Positions 37,498-49,795 of a stretch of DNA of 64,000 bases are shown here, one piece after another. The stretch comes from Dasyornis broadbenti (lineage: Eukaryota; Chordata; Aves; Passeriformes; Dasyornithidae). Position numbers and translations under genes: made by a program. The stretch covers positions 307,964 through 371,963 of the forward strand of contig VZRN01005891.1 in NCBI GenBank assembly GCA_013397935.1, read 5' to 3'. Under the pieces are notes generated by a model. The model had not been told where the DNA came from and made no database searches. It worked only from the letters and a program-made list of their open reading frames with translations. Position 1 is the first letter of the stretch; every line of letters starts with the position of its first letter.

Positions 37498-40400
37498 ACA
37501 GAGCCACCAAAGAAGGTTCAGGTCAAGAGTAATTAGGGAAAGACCGACAACACTGACTGCAGTAACTGCTGTGGACAGGAAAAGGTCAGGATTTTAAAAA
37601 TCCCACCCCAGCAGTAAGAGCCCAGTGTGTGTTTGCAGATCTGTTCCTGCCCTGTGATCAGAAATTTCTCCAACACAAATGCACAGCACACAGCACAGAA
37701 AAAAACAGTTCATAACCAGAGTGATTTGATTTGCTTTGCTTTACTGCAACCAAGTTGAAAACATTTAAAACGATCAGAAAATAAAATAGAAAAGTTCATG
37801 CACCGGACAGTGAGCACCCACGTTCAGCAGCTTTAGCACCATTCAGGCTTAACTGAAAAGTGATTAAGTCCTTGTTGCCATCATAAACTCAGTCTTACAG
37901 CTTTAAATAAAACGTTTGACTCCAGTAGCCTCTTAATGAAACCAGCAATTTCCTACAGAATGAAGCCATAAATGTGACAACTTCCTCTGCACTTTGAAAG
38001 ATTATTGAAATAAAGCAGAAAAAATTAGGTTTTTGTGCTATCCAATATGACACTGCCTGCTAAATACAGAAGTTTGCATAGAATACGTGCTCCTTTCTCA
38101 GAAACACTTCAATTTAAGGACTGAAAGTCCATGCAGTGTCCTTGTAAATAGCATGATGAAGAGGTTTAAGAAGCCGGATACTTCTCTAAACATCTTAAAG
38201 AAATTTTCCAAACATTTAACTCATTATTCATAATAAAAGGAAAACTACACAGAATCGCAGAAATGAATTTGTGAAGCTGCAGCCTTTCTTTCTGCTTCCT
38301 ATAGGAAGCAATCATTCCATTTGAAATTGCGTAAAATGGAAATTCCACGTAAATATTAACTTATGGTACAGATATATGCTACCAAATCCCACCATATGTA
38401 CCCCATGAGTTAGTGGGATTGGCTGAATTTGTCATTACTGTTACTGACAGCTAAAGTCACCCGTTTTTTAGAGACTAAAACCACAGTTTTAAAGAAATTA
38501 CAGCATATCATGTAAGAGTCAGCTGTTTTGTGAGGCACATTTTAGTGCTCAGTGATTTATCACACTGCAAGAGGCACATTCCCATAAAATCAAAACCCCT
38601 TAAAACTGTTTTGATTCAAGCCACCTATGCAAATAAGTTAAATGCCTGCCATTTAAAAACAAGCTGATCTCTAATTTCAGACAAGATAAGTGATAGCACC
38701 AGGCACTAACAGAGCCTGTTAAAAAAGCATTAAAAATCACACACTTTTGATCTCAGGTTGGCACGGGCACAGGTCTGGAGTCTCACTGGTAGCTTCCCTA
38801 CCTGCATTCATCACCTGGGTCACTGCAAGGCCTCAAAATCTGTCCAATTTTTGCATTGTTTTAGTACAAAATGATGTCCTGCTGTGACATTGCTCCTCAC
38901 TCCACATAAATCAGCCAGAGGCTCTGCCTGCCAGAAGCTCAGCTCATCTTGTCTTCTGCAATCACTTTTATTAGCACTACCTGCTCCTGTGGGCACGGGA
39001 ATGAATCTGACCACACTCAGATGCCCTATTTATTGCTTCTTGTGGTGTGCCTGGAGAACAGGAACCTGCTGCACTTCTTGTTTCCTTGTCCTCGGTGGAT
39101 AAAAGAATGAACTTTCTATATCTGACACATGCATGCTCTCCCAGAATAAAAAATCTGCAGTGGCAGGCCAAATACCTTTGCCAAGGATAAATAAAGGAGC
39201 TGGTTTTGCTCCTGCCACATCAGAGAGCTGCTGGAAAAGACATCCCTGCTACCCTTTTCACACCCTCAGTTACATCTCTGCAGCCTCCCCTACCACAGCC
39301 AGTTAAGCAGTCATCCTGTGAGTTTTCCTTGATGCCTTTGACAGCTCTGGCACTGCACAGGCGGCAGAGCAGCTCTCTGGAAAGCTGCAGTGCTGCCTCC
39401 GAAGTAACAAAGGTGGACATCCATCCTGGCTCTGATTTTCTTTGGTGCACAGGTTACATACCTGCTTTAAAGCTGTATAAATGTGAAGGGAAACAAAACC
39501 ACAGCACTTTGATCGTATTTAAAGCTGGCAGCGTTTGCTGTGAGAGCTGAGTTCACTCTTAGGGAAGTGGCTGCGCTTACCTGGGGCCAAAATCTGCTGA
39601 TCACTGCTCTGCTTTGGGCAGTGCTCCTTAGGCAGAGCAGCTCCGTCCATACTCATCTGAGGAAGGCTTTCCCTGTGTTTGAAGCATTGCACTTGTATTT
39701 CAGGAGCCATTTTTAGCAGTTATGGGAGCGTCCTGGGACTCCCAGACACTTTACAGCCCCATTACAGTTCATATCCAACAGCTGCATAGGCAAAAGTAGC
39801 TCCTGATTTAAAGGGCTTAAGCATTTTCCTCAGCCAAACAGGGATCAACAAGTTGGATGGGGTTTCACTAAAAATACTTGTCTGGCTATAGAGCAGATAC
39901 AAACATATGTTGTTTGTCTGCAGCTAATTTATCCTCTCACTTCTGTAATGCTCCGAGTTCCCACTGGGGGAGGAGCAGCCAGGGAAAAGTTAAATCATAA
40001 ACACAAGAGTAAATTATCAGTGACACCTAAAAGCAGTTGCAAACTGCCTTATCATTTCAATTAAGTGGAGCCCTCAGCTGCCTCGTGTCTGCATTAGTCA
40101 AGCGGCACCAATCAGTAAATTATTGCTGAGGCAAACACCATAAATCTTCATTGACTAACAATGATGAGGAATTTCCTGCAAGGTCCCCTAATTGATCCTT
40201 CCCCTGGAATTTTATACCCTCTTGATGGGAAGCACGGCACTGCAACGTCTTGGAGCCACACTCTGTCCTTGCCCATTTCCTGCTCCCTGGAAATCAATCA
40301 CCCCCACGGTATCTCTGTTAGGGGATTACACACAGAACACAGCCTATGCACAAAAGATTATCAGGAATTCTTTCCAAGAAATGCCAGCACAGTGCTGATG

Positions 40401-43400
40401 AGTCCACAGGTTTGCAAAGCTCATACTCAGAGCCTGGGGAGCTCTGGCCCAACAATAAGGCAATAAAACTCTGTAAATGCAGGTCTGGCCCCCTGCCATC
40501 TGAAAAACTCCATGGGACACGATGAACAACCCACCACACTTAGCACAGCTTAGCACTACTTCTTATCACATTTCTGGCACCATTTGGTGGCACAGTCTCT
40601 GCTGGGAGCTTCTGACTTCTCAGAAAAATTTTGGGTTAGGGCGAAATTATAGCTCATGGTAGAAGACCCAAAGTACGCAGATCCTGTTGGATCTGAAGAT
40701 TTATCAGAAGATAAAGTGCCGAAGTGGCCCGTCTGCCCTTGCTCACAGACAATATAATATGTTTAAAAAAGGATCCGCCACTCCTAGGGCTTGGTTTATT
40801 TACCAACGGAGCATTTTCAAAGGCCCTTACTGGGGACAAGTAATTCCCAACACTCCTCCTATGGCCTGATACATAATGTATAAGGTTAGAGGAAATGTGT
40901 ATTCATGAGACTTGCTGGGCTTTTGTCAAAAAGAACTGTGAAAAATTATGATGGAACAATTTTCATTTCTGACACATTGTTTTTATAGCTCATTCATGAC
41001 TGGGAATTGAGGGCTTCAGAATTTTGTCTGCTGCAGATGTCGCAGAGAGGAGAGGAGCTGCAGAGCTCCTTCCTTGCTGCTTTGTCGCTGACAGGGAGAG
41101 GAGACCTCAAGGAAATACTCCTCCTGACATGAAACATGAAGAGTAAATCCCCAGGCCATTCTCCCACTTTGCTGCATTAGGAAAGCCATGGCATTGGGGA
41201 GCACATAAAAAGGAGAGTGTTTTATAACCAGAACTGGCCTATGGCAAGAAAATTTAAGTTTCAATACAGGACCCTGGAATTGTTTATAACAGCAATGCTA
41301 ACAATGACAACAACAATAATAATACATTTAAAATCTAGGTAAAAGCTCATTGAGCTTAGTAAGCCTGGCAAACAAAGGAAATACTTTCTTTTTAGACAGA
41401 ACTTTTATTTAACTGCCGTCAATATGCACACTTACTTTCACTGTATTTCCTTCATCCAGACATTTTTTTCTCTGGCTGCAACTGGCAGCATGACAAATTC
41501 AGTGACAATTAAGGAACACAAAATCTTTTAAAAATACCAACTCCTCCATTATCAGAAAAGAAAAATAACAAGACAACAAAAAGCAGTGAACCCATTTAAA
41601 TTCACAGTCAGTTGTCAGATAGATCAGACAGCTTTGATCCTTTTGCAGGGGTAGAAGTTCTGGAGAAAGGAACAGCCCTGGAAACCTTTTAGCTTTGGTC
41701 CCTGCCTCAGCCATGCATGAGCACAGCGGAATTGGTGAACTTCCCTTCCTATGAGATTTTCCAAGATTGCTGTAACCAGACTCAGTATATTTGCCTGGAA
41801 AATGGAAATATTCCTCCTTTCCCTCCAATGCATGGTGTAACATTTTGCATTGCTTTATTTGCTCCACCTTTTTGCTGTGATTTCAGCCCGTGTGAAATGT
41901 GCAGCCCAGGCGCTGGAGTCACCGGCCAGCTCCACCTGGAGAGCCCCAGCTCCAGCAGCCCAATCCCTCCTCCTGCAGGCCTCCAGCAGGAATCCAGCTC
42001 CACCCAGGAACCTCCTGGGCCTGACTTTTCCTCCAAGTTCAGCTGAAATCCCAGCTGTCCCTCACGTGTGCTACAGAGCCAAAGGAGCAATCCTTTTTCT
42101 ACAGAAGTGCTTAGGTCACGTTTCCTCTTTAAAATAGGCACTGCTTCCCGTGGGTCAATGCACTTCCTGAATATAAAACATGGTCTTTTGTGGATCATTC
42201 CAAATGGCATCTCATCAATGCCTTTTCCAAGAGTATCCAGCCTCACTCCTGGTCATGCCTACCCCGTACAAGGGAGGATTTTAATTCCTTTCTCCCAGGC
42301 ACGGCCATCCCATCACCCACAAACACACCCGGCTGCTCCATCTCCTCACTGCCCCAAAGCCCTCCCACGCAGAGCAGGAATTCTCCTGTTCCACCACAAA
42401 GCACAGCCCTGCCCTTCATATCATTAATGGGATTCCAGCACTTCTTTCACTCTCCAGACAACTCATTCCTCCTACACAATCCTCCCATTCTCCTCTCTGC
42501 TGCTGATTTCAGCTTTAGCATCACCAAACTTCTCTGCCGTGTTCCCACCTTGGTTCCACACCACTGAAGAAGGGACTTTTGTGATCCCTTTATTTCAAGA
42601 ACTCTGGACTGCCCTCCTTTCATCCAGAGCTCTCCCTGGCTCACACTCTCAGCTGTCTCTGAATTCACCATTTAGAACAGCTCAGCTTAAGGAACACTTT
42701 CCCCTGTGCGGCCAAATCAGCTCCCCAGACACAGAAGTCCACATGCAGAAGGTTCCTGCCTCACCTTAGAGATCAGATCTATCTGCTCTGAACTATTCAT
42801 TGCTTTGCACACCACTGACTTCCCCTCCATTTCCTTCAGTGTTTGTTCTCTGAAATCACCCACCCAGACAATCCCTCCCTCCTTTATAAAATAAAACATT
42901 AATTCCCCACCTTCTGTTTTCACATCATACCTAGTGATACCCATATCTTTATACACTTTGCTACTAAACCTTTCACTCTCCTGTCCAAGTGCTGTATTAT
43001 GCATTATTCTCCTTCCTCAACCCCGGCAAAAACACTCAGTTTGTTTTCTTTTGCCTTTTTTCTGTCCTTGCCCCTTGACAAAGCAAACTCTTGCCCAATT
43101 ACAGCCAAGAGAAAATGCATTTCGGGGTCCAGGTTCTTACACTGATGAAGAGATGTCTTGTGAACACCTGTCGGGAACCAAAGGGTTGTACCTGACATTC
43201 TCTTCTCTGGTAAAACATAGGGCTGAGAGAGAGATGCTCATATTTGTTTCCTTGTGTTCCCTAGAATGTAACCTCTTAATTCAAGAGATTAACAAAGGAG
43301 GACAGGTTTTTATTCTCCTGGCTGAGAGGGATCTTTTCACCTCTGAATTTTGAAAATGTGAAAAAGACACAGCAATGAGAGAACTTTGAGGGAGATTACT

Positions 43401-46400
43401 GTGCCAGCTTTCCCTCATCTGCTGCCTCGGGCACTCAGATGTTTATAAAGAAACAAAAGTGGAAATATTAAGTTTCGAGAGAGTAGCGACAAAGCCTAAG
43501 AACTATTTCTACAACAGGCACGGTTCAGGAGGCACAAAGACATTGAATCTTAGCTAAACAGAAATCGAGGGAATCAAAGACATCTTAATTAGAAGTTCAG
43601 GGTAAACACTGCAATTATTAACCTTCACAAGAAACAGGCAATAAACAAAGGGAGCTGTTCTGGAGCTGCCTGCTCAGTGCTTGGATTCATTGCTCTGCAC
43701 CCAGCCAAGCTGGGCTGCTCACAGAGAATTACACAGAATTAGGTGGCTCTGCATCACTGCAACTTTCCTTAATCTTCTAGGAATTCATTTTTAAGTGAAA
43801 AACTACAGAAGTTTTTTTTAAGCTTTGCTTTGTTAGAGACGGAAAGAAAAAGCAATCACGAGTCCACTGTCATTTTCCATGCTCTTAGTTCATATTTTCA
43901 ATTTATGGGGGTAATTAATATATGATCATTTAATTCCTTTAAAATTTAATTAAATCATTTTAAATGAGCCTTACTCAATGACCGTTTCACTTTATAACCT
44001 GCCACCACTCTGATTCTCTTGCTATTCTTTTTTTATTCAACAGTTTTTAGTTTTACAATCAGGCTTTATCAAATTCAAAGGCTATTCCTTTTTTACTATT
44101 ATTTTCGAGGAATACGTTGGCATATATAATTCTCTTAAAGCAATACATCCCTCAGAGCTATAAAGATGTAACATTCTTTGTGGAAAACCAGTCTAGAAAT
44201 AACTACTGTAAAAAAAAACTTCTTTTATCCATTGTTTCAATTTCCAGTTAAAATCCCAGTAGATTTTAGGAGGCTTCTGCCAGATCACAGCAAACTATTT
44301 GCGTTGATAATCACAAAGTTCAAAAGCATAAAAATCAAATTATTGTTTTTTCCATTTGGTGCAAAAACAATCAACAGCAGGACAACAACGTGGCCAGCGA
44401 GATTTACACTTTATTTCATTATATCTGCTCTGCTCCTAAAAGTCTGACAATAACACATCCACAACTCTAGAAATAAATACATTTTTCAGACTAAATTCCC
44501 ACTTGCTGGACTAAGCTGCTCCATAACTGGAGGGCTGCAAGGAGGACTTTAAAGCATGGGCCAGTTGTGCTGGAGAAGAGAAAGCGCATTAGGGACCGGG
44601 GAGCTCCATAAAAGCAGCATAAAGATATCAGCAGGCTCTGTGTCATCACTCTCAGCTGTCCCTGACAGCCTGTGACATCTGCGACATCTGTGATGGAGCC
44701 AGGAAAAATCCCCCACGTCCCCTTTTAACTCGATGCTGTTCTCAGTGAACATTATTAACCAGGAAAAAAACAACCCAGAAACAAACCTGACACAACATTA
44801 ATTGAAGCCTGGTGATTTATGTTTGTTTTCTTTTCATCCAGACCAATTCAATACCTTTCTGAATCTTTTATGATGCTTGTTATAGCCTTTACACCTGATT
44901 TATTTCCTGGCCTATCCTCTGAATCATCCCAAATGCAGATGTATTTGTTTTTAAAGATTTTGCTGAGACTTGGAAATATTTTTCCCTTTCTGTAAAGGCT
45001 CCATAAGCATTCTCTTAAATTATTCTTTGCACAAGCATACAATGACAGCTCCTGCTATTACAGAGTTCAGACAGGTTAATTTTTATCTGCTCCTGTGGTA
45101 GTAAAGGGAGAAAGTACAAAACATCATCTCTTCTTTCTCTTCCAAAGGCCGGGAGGACACAGAAACTGCTTCAGCATTCCTGTGGAGCTGGAAATGATCC
45201 CTTGGGAGAGCACCAAGGACAAAGGGGTCTCTAAGGTTACGTGGTGCCATCTTATCCTTCAGCTGGTTTGGAAGAAGATAAAATATTTTTGCAAGATCTG
45301 CCAGTTCTATAATTTCCCAGCCACCTCTCCTAAAGCTTTGTTCAGGAGGTGTTTACGAATAACTGGTTGCTTTGTTCCAGTGGCAATTCTGAAAGAATGA
45401 CAGGTATTTTTTCAATGGAAGATGGGGGATGGAAAAGAGCATCAAGCCTAATGTTCCATTAATTTCAGAGTTAAACTTTCACCTTTGATGAAGGTATTGT
45501 TGTATTCCTCTGAGGCTGTTTATGTAAAGAAACTGTAGAAAAATTTCCAGTAGAGAAACTTAAATAATGGCAAATATTAAAAATATCCTTTGCCCTGCAC
45601 TGTCTCATCAGCTTTAAGATGAGGAAGCACTTTTTTGTGTCAGTTTGATGTTTCAAAGGAGACAGGTCGTCTTCTTGAGAGCTTCTTGTTAAAGAAATAA
45701 TGCTTTTCAGATTGGTTTGGTACAATTTCTTGATTTTACAGCAGGAGTATAATAATGCGTAGGTAAAGCACAGCTTATTGTAGTTACACTAACTGGAGGT
45801 GAATACAGAAAGTATTCCATTACTTTTCTGGTGCATCCAGTCAAGGAAATACTCAATACTCAAGGAAACACCCCTCAATGACACAGAGGTGCCACCATCA
45901 TCAGCTCTGTGATGAAACACAACCTTTAGCTGAGCAGGAAAATGTTCCCTTGGTTCAGAACAAGACTCTCGGGGTTTGCAAATCTCTTCCAGTTGGAGTT
46001 TTCACAGAGATTCTGTTCCCAGGTGGACAAGCAGCCCTCAGGGCAGCTGAGAACACCAACAGTTCAGTTTACATTTGCACACCTGCTCAGAACAGCTGAG
46101 GTGCCCTGTGTGGGCACAAACTCACACACGAATATCCTAAAAAAGGGAGAAACAGCCAGAAAAAAAATGTAACCCAATTCAGGAGAAGTTCCAATGCTGC
46201 ACTCTGGCCCCAGTTAATGCATAAATACGGAGTGAGGAGCAGCAGCTGCACAGCAGAGGCTCAGCAGAGGATGCAGGGCTGGAGCAGCTCACAGGGCATG
46301 GGACAAAAAGGGACACGGGAAGCAGGAGCAGCAATCCCAGCGCTGCCCTGGCCCAGCACCTGCCAGAGCTCGGCTGTTTTCTCCCTGAAGGGATGGTCAG

Positions 46401-46465
46401 GCCCTGGGGTGAGCTCAGCTGGAGCTGACACAGCCAAGGTTGTGTTTTTGATACCTGGATGTGCC
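37498..46465. other. Non-coding stretch, about 9 kb
   Basis: No gene is supported. A G+C-richer part at 41880-42060 holds chance frames. Bases 40010-40160 and 43890-43990 are repeat-free, A+T-rich and dense in TAAT/ATTA cores. A strong donor-like match on the minus strand lies at about 39578-39586 (CAG/GTAAGC), but no partner acceptor could be defended. No transposon was recognised. Confidence 0.4.
40010..40160. promoter_or_regulatory. Candidate conserved non-coding element
   Basis: This repeat-free segment carries several homeodomain-type cores (TAAATTATCAG, CAATTAAGTGG, CATTAGTCAAG, TAAATTATTGC) and two GCTGAGG/CAGCTG-type motifs. It resembles developmental enhancer sequence by texture only. 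No alignment was available, so this is inference. Confidence 0.25.
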
Positions 46466-46528
46466 ATCCACTAGAGCTGGACTGGATGATCCTTGTGGGA
46501 CCCTTCCAGCTCGGAATATTCTGGGAGC
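46466..46528 (+). mobile_element. CR1 LINE tail
   Basis: GCTGGACTGGATGATCCTTG, TGGGACCCTTCCAGCTC and GGAATATTCTG match the terminal bases of a CR1 subfamily. Upstream identity fades quickly. It lies directly before a second CR1 fragment of another subfamily in the same orientation. Confidence 0.75.
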
Positions 46529-46532
46529 TCCA

Positions 46533-46695
46533 TGAGGATGAGCTGCCCAGGGAGGGGATGGAGTCACCATCTCTGGGAGTGTCCAAGGGGCATCTGGATG
46601 TGGGCATGGGGACATGGATCAGGGCTGATCATGGCCCTGCTGGGCTGATGGTTGGATCTTGGTGTTCTCTTCCAGCCTTGGTGCCTCTGGGCTCA
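46533..46695 (+). mobile_element. CR1 LINE fragment, second tandem copy
   Basis: GATGAGCTGCCCAGGGAGGG, ATGGAGTCACCATCTCTGG, AGTGTCCAAG, then GATCAGGGCTGATCATGGCC and GGTTGGATCTTGGTG/TTCTCTTCCAGCCTTGG follow the block order of a CR1 3' end. It begins about five bases after the preceding CR1 tail, so one element landed at or near the end of the other. All frames are broken. Confidence 0.75.
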
Positions 46696-48599
46696 GATTT
46701 GGGCACCAGGAACCAAACAGAGGAAGCACAGTGAGCGTGATCTAAAGACATAAATGTATTTTCCACAATTCTAATCCCCAGTTGCCACTAAGGCTGTTTC
46801 GCACAGCAGACTGAAGTGCTACTGTAAAATATATAAAATAATGCCCAGTGCTGCTGTGTTTCAGAACACAACATTTTTAATAATGACAGGTTTCGGACAA
46901 CAGACTTGGCCTTTCAAACATTTATGGATTGAACAAGCAGAAAAGTCAAAGAGTGTAACAAAATGCCCAGAATTCTGCAAAACACCTGAAAATTTCAGCC
47001 ATTTATAAAATGTTGTTTCACAATATGACTGATGTATGTGGACACACAGGTAGTGCCCTGTGATACAAAGTTTGATTGAAATTCTTCGTGCTACACAAAA
47101 AGAATCTGCATTCCCCTTCTCCAAGATAAAAAGGTTATAATCAGAAGATAATCAGAGAATGAAATTATATCAGTAGGACTCGCAAAGATCCCTCTCACAT
47201 CTGTAATGAGGAAATACAGCTGGAGAGGGAAGACAGAGGAAGAAGAAATTCTGAAACATCCCGAGCACCTTTTGTTCCTTTTTGCGAAATCTTTGGGTTT
47301 TTTCAAACCCTCTATTGCCGGCATTATTTGAAATAAATTAAGTGGATTTCCATGAGTATTTTGTCCTCCAAAACGGATGTTTTTAGTACAAAGTGTTCTA
47401 CCCTCGTGAGTCATCCCGTGCAATCCACAAGGCCCAGTTTTGGTGGTTCAGATGTTGAACATTCCTCTGATTTATCTTTCAAGAAAAGCTTCAAACACTT
47501 TAAGGGTTTGTGGTTTTATTTCCAGGCCCTCATTTTGCTGCTGCAATCCCTCCCAGGCAAAAGGAGGGGCACAGGCCACCAGAAAATCTCTGAATTTCCT
47601 TACACTTGGTGGTAGCTGAGGGGAGCAGGAACCTCCACAGCTGCCGGGGATGCAGTTGGGAGGGAGGTTCTGCACTCCCAGCTTGCACACAGGGTGTAAG
47701 CCCTTACTCACAGCTGTTCATGGGTTCACGGAGTAGGAGGGTAGGAGTATAAAGTCTTTTAAATTATTGACATTTTCAAACCCAGTCTAACTAACAGAAA
47801 CAGTCCCCCTTTTGTTTTCACCATCAAAATAATATATTTTCACATTATTCCTCTAAACTACACACAGTCAGTGTGTAAAATATATTGAATAGAACTGTGG
47901 AACATGTAGACTGCAATAAAAACCATCGTAGGTATAAATTAACTCAATATTTATCTCATCTAATATGCAAATCAAGACCATGTATTCTCATTAACATCGG
48001 CTCCATTCCCTTTAAGCTAAAACTAAATCTCCAGCCAGAGCAGGGAGGAAAAAATGATCTGTGGTAGTGTTTGAAGCTAATGAGGGGGTGATTAGCCTCC
48101 TGCGTGGTTATGGAGTGGCTCAGGAGAACCTACCCTGGGTAAAGCACAATGTCAGTGTACACAGCCCCAGCCCAAGGACACACAGAGGCTGGGGCTGCAT
48201 TCAGAACTGAGAAAACACAAATCCAGGAAGGGTCAATTCCAGATGCCTTCTGGAATTTAAATGCAAAAGCATTTTCTGCAAGCACACATTGAGCAGAAAC
48301 AGATTTGACACAGCCCTTGCTGACAAGCTGGGGAGCAGGAAGAGGATTTTTCAGGAGACAGCTCTGAAACATTTCACTTACTGCAAACCAGTGCATCTGC
48401 TCTGTAGCATGGTAGCATGGTAGCACTAACCTGGTTTAAAGCCACACTGTTTTCTGTTCAGATTTATAAAAAAACCCCAGCCAAAACAAACCCCAAACTC
48501 CAACCAAATTAAAAAAACGCTCACAAGAATCCTCAGCAGAAGTGCACTTCTAAGGAATGGTGCTGCCCCCCTCCAGCCTCCAAAGATTAATGTGATGAC
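46696..48599. other. Non-coding stretch
   Basis: No gene is recognised. A short 8-base tandem (GTAGCATG, nearly three copies) lies at 48404-48426. Overlapping short frames at 47091-47711 lack domains. Confidence 0.4.
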
Positions 48600-48740
48600 T
48601 TGGTTGTTCTGCTAAAGAGGACAACATAATGTTATTTATTCAACCGGTTTGAATCCATCATTGTCCTTAACGATCGCCTTTGATTAGCAATTTGAATTCT
48701 AACGCTGGCGCGCAGCTGAGGCAATGAGCAATGCGGCTCC
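48600..48740. promoter_or_regulatory. Candidate regulatory element with a Grainyhead-type palindrome
   Basis: AACCGGTT at 48642-48649 is an exact Grainyhead-like (GRHL) consensus. CTTTGAT at 48678-48684 fits a TCF/LEF site, directly followed by a TAGCAATT homeodomain-type core. About eight CpGs lie in 48670-48745, unusual for this window. No repeat was recognised inside. The sites are visible; their function is inference. Confidence 0.3.
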
Positions 48741-48915
48741 CGGCAGCCTTAGGGGACTGAAAGGTACGAAATGTTGCAATTCGGGATTGTTCTTAATTTC
48801 CATATGCTGCTGAGAGCTTCAGGTGCCACCAGCACCGAGAACAGAGCTTCTGGATAAAACTGTGCAGGGAAGGCAGAGGTCACCCTGCAAAATACGGAGG
48901 AGAAAGTTGCTGGCT

Positions 48916-48958
48916 GAAGGGAAGGGAAGGGAAGCAAAACCTCTGAAGGGAAGGGAAA
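48916..48958. repeat. Interrupted (GAAGG)n purine repeat
   Basis: Two clusters of GAAGG units (48916-48934 and 48945-48958), each preceded by CTGAAGG, suggest a small local duplication. The tract is strongly purine-rich on the plus strand. Confidence 0.8.
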
Positions 48959-49392
48959 AAAAAAACCTCGGAAGCAGCTCCTCCAGAGATCTCTGGCTGT
49001 ACCAGATGTGATACCAGAGGAGCCCCTGTGCACCTGAAGGGCTTTAGGGATGTGCAAAGCCGGGGGCTCTGGGCTGGGAGGGCAGGGCCAGCCTGGCAGG
49101 GCTGAGGCTCATCCCCTCCGGGAGAAGCTGCAGGGCTGGCAGCAGGGCTGCCCGGGGAGGGACGGAGGGGGCAGCTCTGCTTGAGAAAATACACAAACCC
49201 AGCGATTTTTGAAGCCTTCAAACAGCTCCATGTGCCGCTCCTGGCGTGGATCAGCCAGGGAATGCAGCAGCTTGGCAAAGGGCTGGTGCAGGGGGCTGTG
49301 ACACCCCAGGGACTGTAACACGTCCAGGGGCAGCACTGCATCTCGCACCCCTGTGAGAGATGCTGATGCACTTCAACTCGATGGATGCCCTT

Positions 49393-49456
49393 AAAGTTTC
49401 AGTGCTAAAACCAGTACTGAAACCAAAGTTTCAGCCCTAAAGCCAATACTAAACCC
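49393..49456. repeat. 32-base tandem duplication with internal dyad symmetry
   Basis: Copies lie at 49393-49424 and 49425-49456. They share AAAGTTTCAG at the start, and the remainder matches with several substitutions. In the first copy GTTTCAGTGCT (49396-49406) and AGTACTGAAAC (49412-49422) form an inverted repeat with one mismatch around a five-base spacer. Confidence 0.8.
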
Positions 49457-49760
49457 ACTGAACCCGTGCTTGAGCGGCACTGACTGATCTGTCCTGCCCC
49501 AAGCCCTCCCCAGGCACAGTCGTGGGGTGACCTGGAGCTGCCAACCCTGCAGGCTACAGCCAGCCCTGCTCCCTCTGCCCTGGGGAGCTCGGGGAACTCC
49601 TGAGGAGCCCCATCACAGACGCTTCTGCTGACAGGGCACAGCAATTCCTGCTGAGCAGGGCTCTCCTCATCCTGCCCCATGGCAGAAACAGCCACGGCAA
49701 AAAGGCAAATCCACTGAGCAGATAGGTTTGGTGTTCTTACCAACCTCCCTCCGCCTGCTT

Positions 49761-49795
49761 TACTACTACTACTACTATTATTATTATTGTTATTT
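49761..49795. repeat. (TAC)n/(TAT)n trinucleotide microsatellite
   Basis: About five TAC units run into about four TAT units and a degenerate TGTTATT end. It gives a Tyr run in an open frame at 49728-49946, which has no other protein features. Confidence 0.9.

Noticed and set aside
39570..39590. Minus-strand splice donor CAG/GTAAGC, and similar matches near 5485, 21826, 26580 and 31186
   Set aside because: Single donor-like matches are expected by chance in 64 kb, and none has a defensible partner acceptor with a shared frame.
48641..48655. GGTTTGAATCC resembling a tRNA B box
   Set aside because: The T-stem bases do not pair and no A box or cloverleaf can be drawn upstream.
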